Source of the DNA: Anisakis pegreffii
Lineage: Eukaryota; Nematoda; Chromadorea; Rhabditida; Anisakidae
Assembly: GCA_035041965.1 (NCBI GenBank)
Contig: JAPYMA010000199.1
Coordinates: forward strand, 32,245-96,244
Direction of reading: 5' to 3'
DNA length: 64,000 bases
Position 1 is the stretch's first letter. Each line of letters begins with the position of its first letter. The notes beneath the pieces are model-generated. The model saw only the letters and a list, made by a program, of their open reading frames with translations. It searched no databases and was not told the origin of the DNA. This document shows, one piece after another, positions 37,565 through 58,407 of this stretch. The position numbers were made by a program, and so were the translations under genes.

Positions 37565-40500
37565 TTAAAAAGATAACCGTTCAAGCTGCTCGCAGAGTGG
37601 CTCAGCTGGACAGTCGGACATCAAGTCTCGACCTTCTTTACTCTTCGGGAATGCGATCACGTCACGTATCGCAGTGCTCGTATCACCCTCACCCATCAAC
37701 AATGCTATATAACGATCCAGTCCTATTGCAAATCCACCGTGTGGTGGAGCACCATACGAGAGTGCTTCCAGTAGATGATTCTTAACAAACGATCGATTCT
37801 CATTTCGGAACTGAACTGATCTGATCACTTTTCTTTATCCACTTTATTTCGACAAATTTTGTTTTTCTAAACTGATCGGTTATTTTACGAACAAACGAAC
37901 CAAATTTTCGGCAGATTCGCCCAAAATCTTCTCGATGACATATCTTTGCATATCTGCATTATGAATACGAATCGAACCACCTCCCAGTTCAACACCATTC
38001 AACACCAAGTCGTAATGCTGTGCTAAAGTTTAAATTTAAAGCTGGATGGATGCGATCCTCCTTGTACACAACACAAAACAATATCTCATCTCAGAACAAT
38101 CAATTCATTTCGTTTCAGTCAAATAATGAACAAATCTGCAGCAGTGAATTGTTTCAAGTGACATTCACAAGCCAACAGCTTGTTCCAGATAAAAACGATT
38201 TGTGATTCAAATACATTTGAAGATTATGAGCTTTGGCTATTGCCTTGCTAACAACATTTCTGGTTGATGTTTGATGAGTTTTTAATGAAGTTTCATTATG
38301 AGTGGACAGAGGTCGCACCGGTGATATTGAGCAATTGATTTGCATCGTACAGCAAATGCTCGTGCTCGCGAATCGGTGCTGTGAACGGATGGTGTGCACT
38401 CTCCAGCCGACCAGCTTCCAGCTCGTTTCGAACAAACAACGGAAAGTCGGTGATCCACACGAAGCTGAACGCTGCCTTCGATCTCAGACCCATCTGATCG
38501 GCTATCAAGTGTCGTAACTGACCCAACGTCCACTGCACATTCACCTCTTCACCCCAACTGCAACACATTCCTTCTCTTTCTTTAAACTGAACTCAATTTT
38601 ACAATCCCAAGCTTTAATCCATAAAGTACAAATTTTATACCATATAACGACTGCATCCGATTCATCGATATTGTATGCTTCCATGAGTTGTGAGTTGGAA
38701 ATTTGTTTGAACCACTGCTTTCGTGAGGAGGTGAAGAGATCGAATTTCTGCAAGATTAGATGGAGATTGCGATGGGATGATAAGTGGACAAACAGTGGTG
38801 GGAATCATTCGATCCAGAAAAGAAGATTCAAATCCTGACGCTAGTTTCTGCTATAAAATATTGATTTGTGGCACTGAATCGATTCACGATCCCTCTTCTC
38901 TTATCACTGAATCCAATCAACGCATTGATTACCTGTGCCCTTTGATTCATGAATATGATTCGTTTCCATTCCGATCTAAGTCTTCTTGTTATTCTCGTCG
39001 CCATCCCCTTTGCTACGAACAACCTCGCAACAAATTTCTTTATCGTGTCACTCTTTAAAAACGCCAAATGCTCACTACAGTCAGCGATAGTCCATGGAAT
39101 ACGTAGATCTGGCTTATCGATACCATACAAACGATCCGCCTCGGCGAATGACATACGTTTGAATGGTGTAAACGGTTTCATTTGTTCCTTGAAAGTAAAT
39201 CATGCGATCGGAGAGTATATCACTGGTAAATAACGAGACTTGCTTGAAACAACAACATCTCGGCAATATAAAAAGCAGTGTCGCCTGCAGAAGCAAAAGC
39301 CACGAACCAAGTGGTTTGGCCATGATGCTAAGATGAGATCTTCAATGAGTTGCATAACGCCGTTCTGAGTGGTGAACGACAGCTCCACATCGATCTGTGT
39401 GAATTCAGGTTGTCGATCAAGTTTCGAACCTTCATCTCGGTAGCAACGAGCCACCTCAACATTCGATGCATAATTGTTTAGGTATGATTATGCCTCATAT
39501 CAAGTCCAAATGGAATTTGATGCATTACAATAACAATATGCAATGAGAAATGCAATCAATCAATACAATGCTTCTTATAGAAGAGCAGTGATCAGGATTG
39601 ATTAGAGATGTGATAATTGTGGTGCAATCAGCAGACCAGTAATTCTCCTACAAAATCAGTTATTCACAAATCGCACGAAGAAATTTGAACAGTGATGAAT
39701 GCTCAGCTGCCATATAAGACATTCAAGTGGTAGATGAACGGGATCAATGTAATCGTGAACGCTACTTGAAAGTATCGATCCAGCCCGCCGCACATAAGCA
39801 ACTGTTTGAACTGCTGTGGACTTTGTGGCAGCGAATAGAACTTGCCTAGATTCGGTTTCGGTGCGGGCACGATGAACTCGTTCGCACCACCCGGAGTACG
39901 ACGAAACAAAGTCGGCGTTTCCACCTCAACGAAATTCACTTCTTCGTGAAGAAATTTTCGCATTGAATTGGTCACTTCAGATCGCAATCTGAATATATCA
40001 GATGAACGACCGAATTAAGACCACTAAAAAAGCTATAATTTTGATCTGTCATCTGCCAGATCACTCTTTTGGAATGTTGTTGTCTTGGATGAATTCTATC
40101 ATAAACGAGAAATTCAACTGAGCATCTCAAGTTCAGACGAGCTTCAAGCTTGACTCGTCAATAAAAATGCAAGACGATCATCGTACTGCAAAAGCACCTC
40201 AATGCCTTCTGCATACGCTCAGTGCGCAGATCCAGATAGCGATATCGAAGACGAGTCTTATCGAGCGATTCGCTCTCAGAACGAGATGAGTATGGTAGTT
40301 GTTTGGGTGCATTGTTCACTATTTGCAAGTCATCCACTAACACCTGAATAAAAGAAGTCTTAATGAATTAATTGTGAAAAGATATTGTTTGTGTAAGAGA
40401 GCATTTAATCTGTTTATAGAGTAAGTTAAGAGCATCCAACTGGAAATCAGTAGATTGTAGTTTTGAAACCGCTTTGCAGTGAAGCTTTTGTTTGAAACCG

Positions 40501-41300
40501 AATCGCTATTGAGCCAGAGCCATGCAGTGAATCGACTCAGTTTTAGTTATCTATTGATAGAATAAAGCGATATTTTATACAGTTTTCAACATGAATGGAA
40601 TAATGTTCTTCTGAGTAGCATTCAATCGTGCAAACAAAATGAATTGAAAGAAAGCTCACTACAAAATAACCAGAACCGAATGTGCAATACCGCCAATACC
40701 TCAACATCACCAGTTTTCATATTCGCATTTCGACTGGCCGCACCTCGATCTGCTACCGTACCACTCACCTTTAGCACACACTCATAATTCGCTTCACCCA
40801 CTGATTTCATCAGATCTTGACGTCTTTCAGGGATTCGTATTTGTACGCTACCGTAAGCGTCACGCAGCACCACAAAGCGATTGTTCATACGTTTGAATGC
40901 TAGCCATCCGTACAGTGTTGTTGATTCACCTCAAAGTACTTTTCAGTGCTGTAATCTGTGTGGATGCTAAGAGTGGATGGGATCAGATGACTTCGACGGA
41001 TCACCATAGCCTCCATCTTGTAACTATGAAAAGCCTGACAGCGTCTGAACGCATGAACACTTCTCGACGAATGCTCTACTCAGCCCTCATGCCAGTGACT
41101 ACTCATTAACAACGCAATAAACTCGGTCAAATGAATAATCGCTTGCTGCACTCACCTTTATTCTGCACGCGTAATTCACCACAATTATGACTTCTCAGCG
41201 TATAAGCATTTAGCGAACTCAAATTACGTTTGTTCAATACACGAAATAAACGACGACTCGACAACAGCAGTTGCGCACAGTATGAGATTGGAGTGCACAT
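37565..41300 (-). CDS. dars-2: Aspartyl-tRNA synthetase, mitochondrial (bacterial type)
   Basis: It charges mitochondrial tRNA-Asp. Exons: 41300-41156, 40929-40700, 40343-40198, 39988-39766, 39454-39308, 39187-38933, 38747-38641, 38557-38319, 38022-37901, 37810-37565; 619 aa with all phases closed. The N-terminus ([20 protein letters not shown]) looks like a mitochondrial presequence. The anticodon-binding OB domain includes [20 protein letters not shown]. Catalytic core: [20 protein letters not shown] (motif 1), [34 protein letters not shown] (motif 2), [25 protein letters not shown] and [14 protein letters not shown] (motif 3, near residues 557-571). It ends near residue 619 after [15 protein letters not shown]. 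Bacterial-type insert and length fit DARS2 (human about 645 aa). Several acceptors end GAG or AAG rather than CAG. Confidence 0.95.
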
Positions 41301-41872
41301 TAGCGGCGGTTACATTCGATTTCTTGAATTTATTCAGTGATCAATGGCATTCGATCATTTGTACATTCACCTCTCAGTGACTAATTAACGCAAATAAATC
41401 AATTTGATGCAAAATGATATGCACACAGCGCAGATTCATAGGATATCTTTTCTATATTTCATTAGATTTACAGAGTATATCCATCAGTAACAACAGCTAG
41501 CAAAGCACCGTCAAGATATATATCAAATAGAGTTCGCGTTGCTAGCGAATACCAAAAACTGTCGTTCAGATGAAAATCGACAGAAATAATGAATTTATTA
41601 AATCCCCGATTAGTGCCAAATCATTGAGTAACAAAAAAATTCAATACAAAACAACAGTAACAAACGAAACCAAAAGCAAATATACGTAACAACTTATCAC
41701 AGTTTAAAACGGAATTCTGAGTTAGTTGAAACAAACACAGAAATATCTGAACAAAACAACGGAGTTTTGGTGTACATTCAGATGTGAAAAGTAATAAGAA
41801 GAGGTATCATTTGAGCATGTGATCGATCGGCCAGCAGCATACGTCAATCTCAATGAAACGACAACACAGCCA
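41301..41872. other. Intergenic region between EDEM2-like and Asp-tRNA synthetase genes
   Basis: About 570 bp between two same-strand genes, with no supported exon. It would hold the 3'UTR of the EDEM2 gene and the promoter of dars-2. The gap is larger than a typical nematode operon gap but does not exclude one. Confidence 0.4.
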
Positions 41873-44800
41873 TTAGTGAGGCTGCTGAACGTTCGCGGGA
41901 AGCACCTGACCAAGACCAGTGAATAGAGACCAGAACGATAACGGTTCCGAAGATAGCAACTCGTAATGTTGAGCGGTAAGCGATCGATATCGTATTGATC
42001 CAAAATGGATTTCGTCAACTGCGTCAAACACTTGCGAGGTGTCGATATCGGATACATCTGAAACACATCAATTAAATTAAGTTTGATGGTTAAGGCAAAT
42101 ACGGCATTGTTTTGCATGATGATTACCCGGCCATTCATTACTATATTCGTCCTCAATTGAAGGCTCTTCATCGATTCTACAAATTGGACCATCGATAGTC
42201 GGAATGTTGTGCTGAGGATATAAATAATTGCTGTGGATAAGAGCGATGAAACGCTTAAAAGCGAACGAATCGAAGCGTTGATCGACCACAGCACAGCAAT
42301 TCTGAAATATTCAACAGATAAAATCTTGCAAAAAAGAACACCTTTCAAATACCTCCGATCCCCTCACCTGACATTCCACAATCGGAATGAACATTTCACC
42401 AATTCGTTTCTGCTTCTCCAAATTTTCGATATTCTTAAAATGTTTTGAGGCGCTCAAAACCGATTTAATATCGCTGTCCATTGTCTTCAGCGCATCCAAC
42501 AGTTTCTTGGCCAGGTTCGATTTTCGGCGTTCCTTGAATGGATTATTGCTAATCGAATCCGAAAACGAACAACCGCCAGACTCAGTAACTCAAACAAAAG
42601 CGTAAGTAATACCTTCATCTCGATTCGTTCATCATACTTCCTCGCCTGTTCTAGCAGATGTCTGATCTGCAAAGCAATCGCTATTCTATCAGTCAACAAT
42701 ATCATAAAGTATCACTCTTTAAAATATGAAATACATCGTTCATAAATGAATGATCAACTGCATCGAGAGGAACCTTTTCGGTTTGCGATGAATCATTCCG
42801 AGTGTCTTCGTGCGAGTCAGTCATTTGAAAGAACTCAACAGATGAGCTCTCGGCTGAATTCACTGTGACCACCTTCTGGACATTCTGCTAAAATTCAAAA
42901 CGAGTGAGATAAAGAGCTGGTTATAGCGAGGACTGTATGGAAAGATGGAATTTATTCATCATCATTTAGTTACGAAATCATAACCGAGGCATCACCGTTT
43001 CAGTGCGCACATGGTCAGTACGCGTCCTCGGATCACCTCCAGAATCAGACTCCATCTCAGCTTCAGAACCGCTAGATGTATGCTCCACTTCAGCCTCGAT
43101 TGTATCCTCATCCTCAGACCACATCGAGTCGTCGTAGTCTTCCGAATCATCCATCTCCTCATCTTTTAACAAGTCGATCGTTTCCGATGCTAAATCAGTC
43201 TGCAATAAGATTCAGTCAAACCACTATCTCAATGCCAACACAGATTGCTAAGAAAATGTCACTGGAAGATGAACCTTATCGAAGAAACGATTTTGTTTGA
43301 CGAACGGATCAGTCAAATCGAACAAATCACTGAATTTGATCGAGTCTTCGAAGCGTCTCAATATCTCGATATCTTTGGAACGCTTAGCACTGCAGCAGTA
43401 AATGGCTGCAGGATCGATCGGGTGTGCCTCTGTGTTGAAGATGTACCCACCAGCTGCAACTCTCTTCATTCGACATATTATTCAATTATCATAAAAACAA
43501 TGAAATACCATCGAGAATGCACGCTCCATTCAAGGTCTCAACCACCCTCGATGTAGTTCCATCGTTATTGATGAAATTGTCTTCGTCGAACAGCAAATAC
43601 AAATATTTGGTGGTTTCGGCGAGGAAGAACGATTCCATTCTGAAGAAACAAATTCGCTGCGATAATTATTAACTGACTGTGAGAGTGACTGACTGACCCG
43701 GTGGCATGTTATTGGACTGGTAAATAAAGCAAAGCGTAAGGGAAAGTAGATGCGAACAGACCTATCCTCAACTGTATGATCATTAACATTCTCAACAGTC
43801 GCAAAACCACACGACGTCCGACAGCTGTGTTGAATTGCCTGAAATATCACATCAAACCCTTCCACTGCTATCAGTTCCTGTACGTGAGTGGGGCAAATAA
43901 ATTTATCATTATTAAGATGTAATCATAAAAGATTCACTTAAATGAACTAAGCTCCATAATACAATCCCGACTTGATTCCATTCACAACTGAACAAGTCAT
44001 TCAAACCTCGAAATCAAAGCAACCGTTACATACCTCGACCATACTGGCAGCTAGATGCAGAAGAGCTGGATCACGTGTCCCTCTATAGATATAGTACAAA
44101 CTCTCGATAAATTCTGGTCGTAATGGATATCCGGAACGTTTGTGTACCTTGAATTTCTAATCAAATAACGCTGGCAGTTATAACGAGCTTAACGATGGAA
44201 TGTGAATCTGTTTTCAAGTGAAACAAGTAACATGCTGATTACAATATCATACCGCTTCTTGACTTGGAATATTGTAAAATTCAGGTGGAAAGCCATATTG
44301 TTTAATGATTTGACTGTACTGATAGATCACCCGTTGGGCATCCTCTAAATTGCCAGTCAGCGCCAGTATGCCAGGCCAGAAGGCTTCGAGCGACTGGAAT
44401 ATGGGCAGTGATACCTGACCTTTGGTCATTGACACCCACATGAACCAATCGTCTTTACGCATGTGTTTGTTCATCGATTTGACGTATTCTTAATTGATTC
44501 AGAATTGACGAATATCTCAGAGTGTTGGGTGAATGATTGAAATGAAACGAAAGAGGTACGGTTGAACTGATGCATGAGACGTGGTCGTTGGAACAGTAAC
44601 GCTCCTTTGGCTAGATATTCGAAGTATGAGTCGACGCCTGCACCTATGCCTGCGTCTGTTGCCGTCCACACACCTTCAATTATACGTCACTGAGGGTAAT
44701 TCTATCGATAGAATGCATCACAAAACCGAACCACAACAACTACTCACCCGTTTGAACGTTTATATGATTTCCAACCAGACCAAGTCGCGAGCGTGACTTC

Positions 44801-46331
44801 CATAAAGCATCCAATGCTTTCAGTGCCACACGTTCATAAATGGGATTGCCCAAAAACAAAATCTAATCATTGACTAATTAACACTTAACTGCCATAATAA
44901 GCATTTAAGATGAGTCAAATACGATTCCATCAACACCATAAATAAACCTCGAACTCACCGGTAATTCTCGACAACGAACCGAACTCCAACAGCATCGTAC
45001 CCACACCCGCTGTACACGTTATTGGTGTCTCATAATAATGAACACCATACCTGCACAATACGCATATTACAAAGTACGATGCGATTCAAAAAGTGATCAT
45101 ATTGGCATGTAAATAGAGAAATACATCAAATTGCTTGATGAAGCCCATAACCCACCTCAAATTGACAGTACCAAAAGGCATTCCCGTATATGTATTGAAG
45201 GCTGGCAATAATTTTTGAGCGAATCTTTCGGCAAGCCGTAACAATGGACCTGAACAAGGCCAGCCTGGTTCTAGTTGTATACCTGAAAGTAATTTCAATC
45301 AATCAGCTAGCAATACCAAAAGCGAAGCAATAGAGACTAAAACTGACCGTCCACTCTGCCGGACAGCAAATGCGCACTCAACAATCCACCCACAACACGA
45401 ATATTGGTCTCGAACACAGAAACGTTCACATTCGCATCGATCTGCAAAATAATACAGATTCTCAACTGTCCGTTGTATTACTGACGTTGATGCACATTTT
45501 CTCATTGTACAACGCTAATTAAACAACTGTTTGCTATTGCGCTTTCGTGCAAATCAGTAGGTCATCAATGACTGAACCAATTGAATAGAAGCGCCTCAGT
45601 GAGGAATTGAACCTGACTCGTTCTGCACTACAGACACGATGCATTCCTCTGAACTATAAGATCACTCCTCCACAACAAACAATTGGATTGAATAACGATT
45701 ATTGGAGAAACGTTTAACAATTTCTTTTGCCAAAATATTTGACAAAACAAATGATACCTTGACCGAATTGAGGATGATATTCGATGCACGAATGAATTCA
45801 CTATGATTGCCCATAATGAGTAACGTATCCAGTGCATCAATCAACGTTAGACTAAAACTGCCCCAAGTATCCATACCTGCAAATATATAACCGTAAACGA
45901 TATCTGTGCAGGTGACCAATTGAATTGCTCAAGTGCAAACCTTCACAAGAGAGAGGTTTGAGTTCGTCCAGCGGAAAAGCGTATTTCAAATAACCTTCAT
46001 AGGCATGATAGAACATTGACTTCACCTTATCTCTGCAATGAACATTCAAGTGATATAAAATGACTGTATAGCGATCAAACAACTGTTAATTAATGAACTG
46101 AAAATGGAAACTTCGGGCTGAAATTGATGCTCAAAAAGGAAATGAATGTATTCGATGGCTCGTCAGAAAAAAATGCTGTTAAAGTAAGTCGATTAAAGAA
46201 AGAAACAAGTAAACGAACCTGTAATATCGCATTCGATTCGGTGTAAATTTAAAAGCTTCGATTGAAGAGGAGAGTAATACAAAAATGAAGAGTAATAATA
46301 CCGCAGAACGGATGATCCGTAACAAATCCAT
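41873..46331 (-). CDS. edem-2: EDEM2-type GH47 protein with long acidic C-terminal extension
   Basis: ER-resident alpha-mannosidase-like factor that marks misfolded glycoproteins for degradation. Nineteen exons: 46331-46219, 46032-45941, 45876-45758, 45441-45348, 45282-45156, 45050-44948, 44862-44748, 44673-44560, 44488-44253, 44147-44034, 43877-43762, 43639-43509, 43453-43275, 43199-42996, 42884-42735, 42666-42613, 42580-42368, 42301-42127, 42057-41873; 877 aa. The signal peptide has the core [20 protein letters not shown]47 signatures in order: [137 protein letters not shown] and [18 protein letters not shown]. The tail from about residue 550 is a ~325-aa extension with an Asp/Glu/Ser-rich stretch, absent from human EDEM2 as I remember it. 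A short insertion (EFEILFLG) follows SRITG. Confidence 0.93.
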
Positions 46332-47914
46332 TGTTGATTTGTATGTATTTTCAAGTATTCAGCATAAATGGCAAGGATGATGTCGTAACGAATGAACCCG
46401 TAAGATAAGAAAGACTCGATCACTACTTCAATGATATGAGACGATCGCTCATTTAAGTTATTATGTTCAATTTGTTATTCATCTGTAAGTACCAGGATTC
46501 AGGTTACGGTAACAGTACTGACATGTACGGTAACAATATTCCACTATAGTGCATACTGCTGCATATTCAAAGAAAACGTGTCGGTCGCTTCGCCACAACA
46601 GCATGCAGCAGTATAATAGTATAGTAACACCAATAACGAGTTAATTGTATCAATAATATTAATAAAATGCGGCAATAATATTCGGGAAATGACAACTGAA
46701 TTGTGACGTATGCGAAAGCAACTTGCATACATCTTCCTAAATCAATTTTACTGAACACTCAATGAGATCAACGGATTGATGCATGCATCATCATGAAAAT
46801 AGTGTCGGTGGATTAACATACACATGCACTTGACCTTGGCCAAGAGAAAAACGAAATTGTTTGGAAGTTGAGAGTGAAAGGGAATATTTTCGGAGACTGG
46901 TGAAGGAATGGATTCTTGTGTGATTGACTCGAGAGATTTCGGACCGATGTGCAAACGAATTGGAATTAAGATGCAATATGCAAGAAATCGTTGGATCGTA
47001 TTGTATTTCAGTGGATTCCATACATCTAATCTGCAGAAGAAACGTTTTCATGGTGTACAACTTGAATATCTAAAAAAGACTCGAATGGAATTTAGCAACA
47101 AACGCCTCCATCAGACATTTATCACCTTCTTATCATCGCACTTGTGATTTTTTAGATTGAACATTGAAATGACATTTCTGTTTGAATCATTTCCCGAATA
47201 TTTACTCAAGCATAAAAGCATAAAAGCTGATACACATTGCTGGCCATCGTCATATGATAACAATGTTAGGCAATCGTTTACAGAACTGATAGAATACACA
47301 GACTCGATGGGGAATTGCAATTAAATTGTGACGTATGTTTGAATGTTTGAAATGATTGTTGGTTTGTTGGTTTATTTTGATGACGATGAAGGAAACATTC
47401 TGATGGATAAATAAATAAATATTTGTGATAATCGAAACGGTCGCGTGATGTGCAACATACTGCTTCAGAGGCACGTTCAGAGAGCGACTCTTAAACGCTC
47501 CGACGTTGTTCGACTATCAATCACATTTGTGTGATAATAATGGTGATAATCGAAACTGCTCTCGTCGCTGCTGACATTTCTCGTCGATTCTTCTCGACGG
47601 CACTTCAAAATCAGCGATCCTTTGCCTTAACTATCCATAACTTTCCTGGACAATTTCATGTTTCGATTATGATTCGATGAGACACTCACTGGGGTGTCTT
47701 CATACGATTCCGAAACTATAAATCCATCCCTACAAATTCCATCCCTCATTCCATAATCGAACTGAATTAGTTGACGACTATGCGAGGGAATTTCCTCTGG
47801 ATAATAGGATGCTCAAATGAGAAATTTTTATGAATGGTGAAGTGAAAACCGATGAAATTCGCAAATGTCTGATTGTGAGATCTGTTCTCTTATTATACAA
47901 ATTGCAGAAGTGAA
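46332..47914. other. Intergenic region between two divergent genes
   Basis: It holds the presumed promoters of the EDEM2 gene (minus) and the small secreted protein gene (plus). Several ORFs of 60-90 codons exist on both strands but none shows a domain or plausible splicing, so none is called. No RNA gene was recognised. Confidence 0.4.
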
Positions 47915-48568
47915 ATGAAATTAAGTTCAGTGATCGTCATCGCAGCATCACTCACAGTCACAATCACAGCAGCAATGAGCATCATCAGCACATCAACGAA
48001 ACGATTCAAGCGTTCGCTTGCAGACTGTGAGTGGGACTATTTTATTTTGATGTTTATTTTCAACGCGTCATCATTCTTATTTTTCAGAAGCAACTAAAAA
48101 TTCAGATCTAATCAATCGCTTCTAATATTACGATAATGAGCGATTTTTGGAATTGCGATGTGAGGATGTTTAAAGGTACATTCGCGGATATATTCCTGAA
48201 AAAGGTGGATGGATGTGATATCAAACAGTTGTACGAGAGACGGAAATCGCTGGATTTCGAGGAGAAGATGGCTGGCTTGTTGAAGAGGAAGAATGCAGGC
48301 TTTATGCAGCGCACAGCACCGTTTCTACCTGAAATACCACCAGGTTAGTTATCGTTTACGAGCAGTTCGTTGGTGATCAGCATTTCTTCATGAACTGGTG
48401 AATACTTCAGAATGCGAATCGATCGATTCGATATGCAGATTGGATGATACAAGGATGTGCATATGTCCAAAGATGTACGTGTGCGAACCCAGCTCAGAGA
48501 GCAGAACTCATCAGTGCGTTCTGCTCGGTTACTACTCTATGATGATCGCCGAAGGTGCTTCTGCATGA
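47915..48568 (+). CDS. Small secreted Cys-rich protein (hypothetical; exon 1 join unresolved)
   Basis: I do not recognise the family. The first exon, 47915-48026, encodes a clean signal peptide (MKLSSVIVIAASLTVTITAA) and ends in a strong donor T|GTGAGT; an ATTGCAG acceptor 7 bp before the ATG could receive a spliced leader. The downstream exons 48136-48343 and 48411-48568 are in phase with each other. They encode a charged segment (KRKNAGFMQRTAPFLPEIPP) followed by a C-terminal motif with Cys spacing C-x6-C-x8-C-x-C-x5-C-x10-C. AATAAA lies at 48746-48751. However, exon 1 cannot be joined in frame to the second exon with any acceptor I can see. Either a micro-exon is missing, the two parts are separate transcripts (a TTTTTCAG acceptor precedes the ATG at 48136), or there is a sequence error. 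Confidence 0.5.
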
Positions 48569-48745
48569 TGCACTTATGCTAAGGCCTCACAAAGATCGCA
48601 ACTCATTCCATTTCTGTGCCACAAAAAACGAATTGCAGATGGATGAGCACTTCGAGGAATCCATCAAGGAATAATCTGCTGATTATTTTTCAAGTTACAT
48701 GTGATTCTGACGAGTTGTTTGTGTAATGCAATTGTCATTTGTATA

Positions 48746-48751
48746 AATAAA
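48746..48751 (+). terminator. AATAAA poly(A) signal of the Cys-rich protein gene
   Basis: AATAAA 178 bp after the TGA at 48566-48568 on the same strand, the first good signal downstream. Confidence 0.5.
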
Positions 48752-49006
48752 CGGCCAACACTATTAGTACTCAAAATAGCATTCAATCAACGAATTCGTG
48801 AGTCAAAATGTGTGATTCAATGTTTGTTCTTTTGAAAACGGTGATGATGCAAAGAAAACAGACTATGTGAAAGGTATAAGAATTATCGGTTGAATCGAAT
48901 ATCATCTCTCCAAGCCATCAAAATAGAACAATTAAATCCGTTTATATCAGCATAAAACGAATCAGAAAGCAACCCGTCTCAACGTTTACAATGCAACAAT
49001 TCAACA

Positions 49007-54429
<5,423 letters not shown>

Positions 54430-55386
54430 TCTTCACAACATACCAGTTACCAAACACCACTTATGCTTACTGTAGTTTTCAGAACTGATACCACTCATAC
54501 ACATACAGATATTCACTCTGATAACCCTTCCTGATATCTATACTCACTGAAATAAGTGCAAAACTCTTTAGAACATCCACAATGAGTGTATTTTGTGTTA
54601 TTCGCGACAAACGATGAACAAATTAAACCTAATAGATACGTTCGGCAGTGAGCGATATATCAGATAAGATCTCATCCGCAACGTATCTAAGCTTGTTAGC
54701 CAAAAATCCAGTCTGATCTCTAAACTGAGTAGTCTTTTCGGAGTGCTTCTTTCATAGCCACATCACATCGATTGCACGATCAATGCTCTGATTTTGGAGA
54801 GTATATGCAGCAACCGGAACAAATTTGCCCGATGATCCAATCTTGCAAACTATGAAGAATAATATAACATCGATCAGAGTTTCCCATAATTTTATGCTAC
54901 AGTTCTGCTAAGCGGTCATTCGGATGCACTGAACAAAACATAACAACATTAGGTACTGCAGTGTAGCTTGAAAAGATATCTGCTTTGTGAATCGAGAAAC
55001 AGATAATGTCGTCTTTTTATTTTGTTGAGAATCATTTGGTGATGATGAATAATTATTGAATTATCGACATAAAAGAGCATTGAAATGGAAATGAGAAGTG
55101 AAACCCGCATTGTACAATATTCCACAAACAAATACATACAAAACAATTTGCAAATAATCAAACATATGTACAATTTATGCATCATCATTACACGTTGATT
55201 TGATTCAATGAATAAATAAGTTATAAGTCAGAACATTTTACAGGATTCTTATGGTAAGTGAATAAATACATATTAAATTAATGAGCGAAGCAAAGATAAC
55301 TGAACGATGAGAACTGACGAAGTTGACGCATTCAAATAGCAGTTTCACACAGATAACTTGCGATTCGTCGAATTAGATTTGGTCGA
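54430..55386. other. Intergenic region between PAK and CSB genes
   Basis: About 950 bp without a supported exon. It is flanked by the PAK stop (55387) and the CSB start (54429), both on the minus strand. AT-rich; no RNA gene seen. Confidence 0.4.
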
Positions 55387-58042
<2,656 letters not shown>

Positions 58043-58087
58043 GTTTCAATACTGGATTGCCTCAAACACATATAACCTCCGTGGTAA

Positions 58088-58407
58088 TTAATTCCTTAAA
58101 ACGATCCTTTGAATGTCTCGAAAGCAGTTCAAATCAGCACGAAATTGGGGCAGCTTAACGAAGAAAGTGTGCGGAACAACATTGCTCTGATAATATGAAC
58201 ATAACTTAAAAATTCATTATAATCACCACTAATTAAATAGCAAATCACAAATAAATTACAAATGAACCGCTTACGCACCGCAGCTGTACGTCTCGGCTCA
58301 TTGCCAACAATCGGACCGCACAGCGGTTTGCCGAATGAAAAGTCCGAAAAGTGAGGGGTGGGCAAAATATTTTCACGATACGTTCCCATTATCGATATTG
58401 CGCTCAA
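58088..58407 (-). CDS. Hypothetical 75-aa protein, operon-like leader to the PAK gene
   Basis: Two exons, 58407-58279 and 58186-58088, joined in phase by a GCG|GTGCGT donor and an ATTATCAG acceptor. The peptide contains NILPTPHFSDFSFGKPLCGP and, in exon 2, VVPHTFFVKLPQFRADLNCF before the stop. I recognise no family. The stop lies only 45 bp before the PAK ATG on the same strand, with a CAATCCAG acceptor in the gap, which resembles nematode operon spacing or a 5' alternative exon set of the PAK gene. It could also be chance. Confidence 0.4.
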
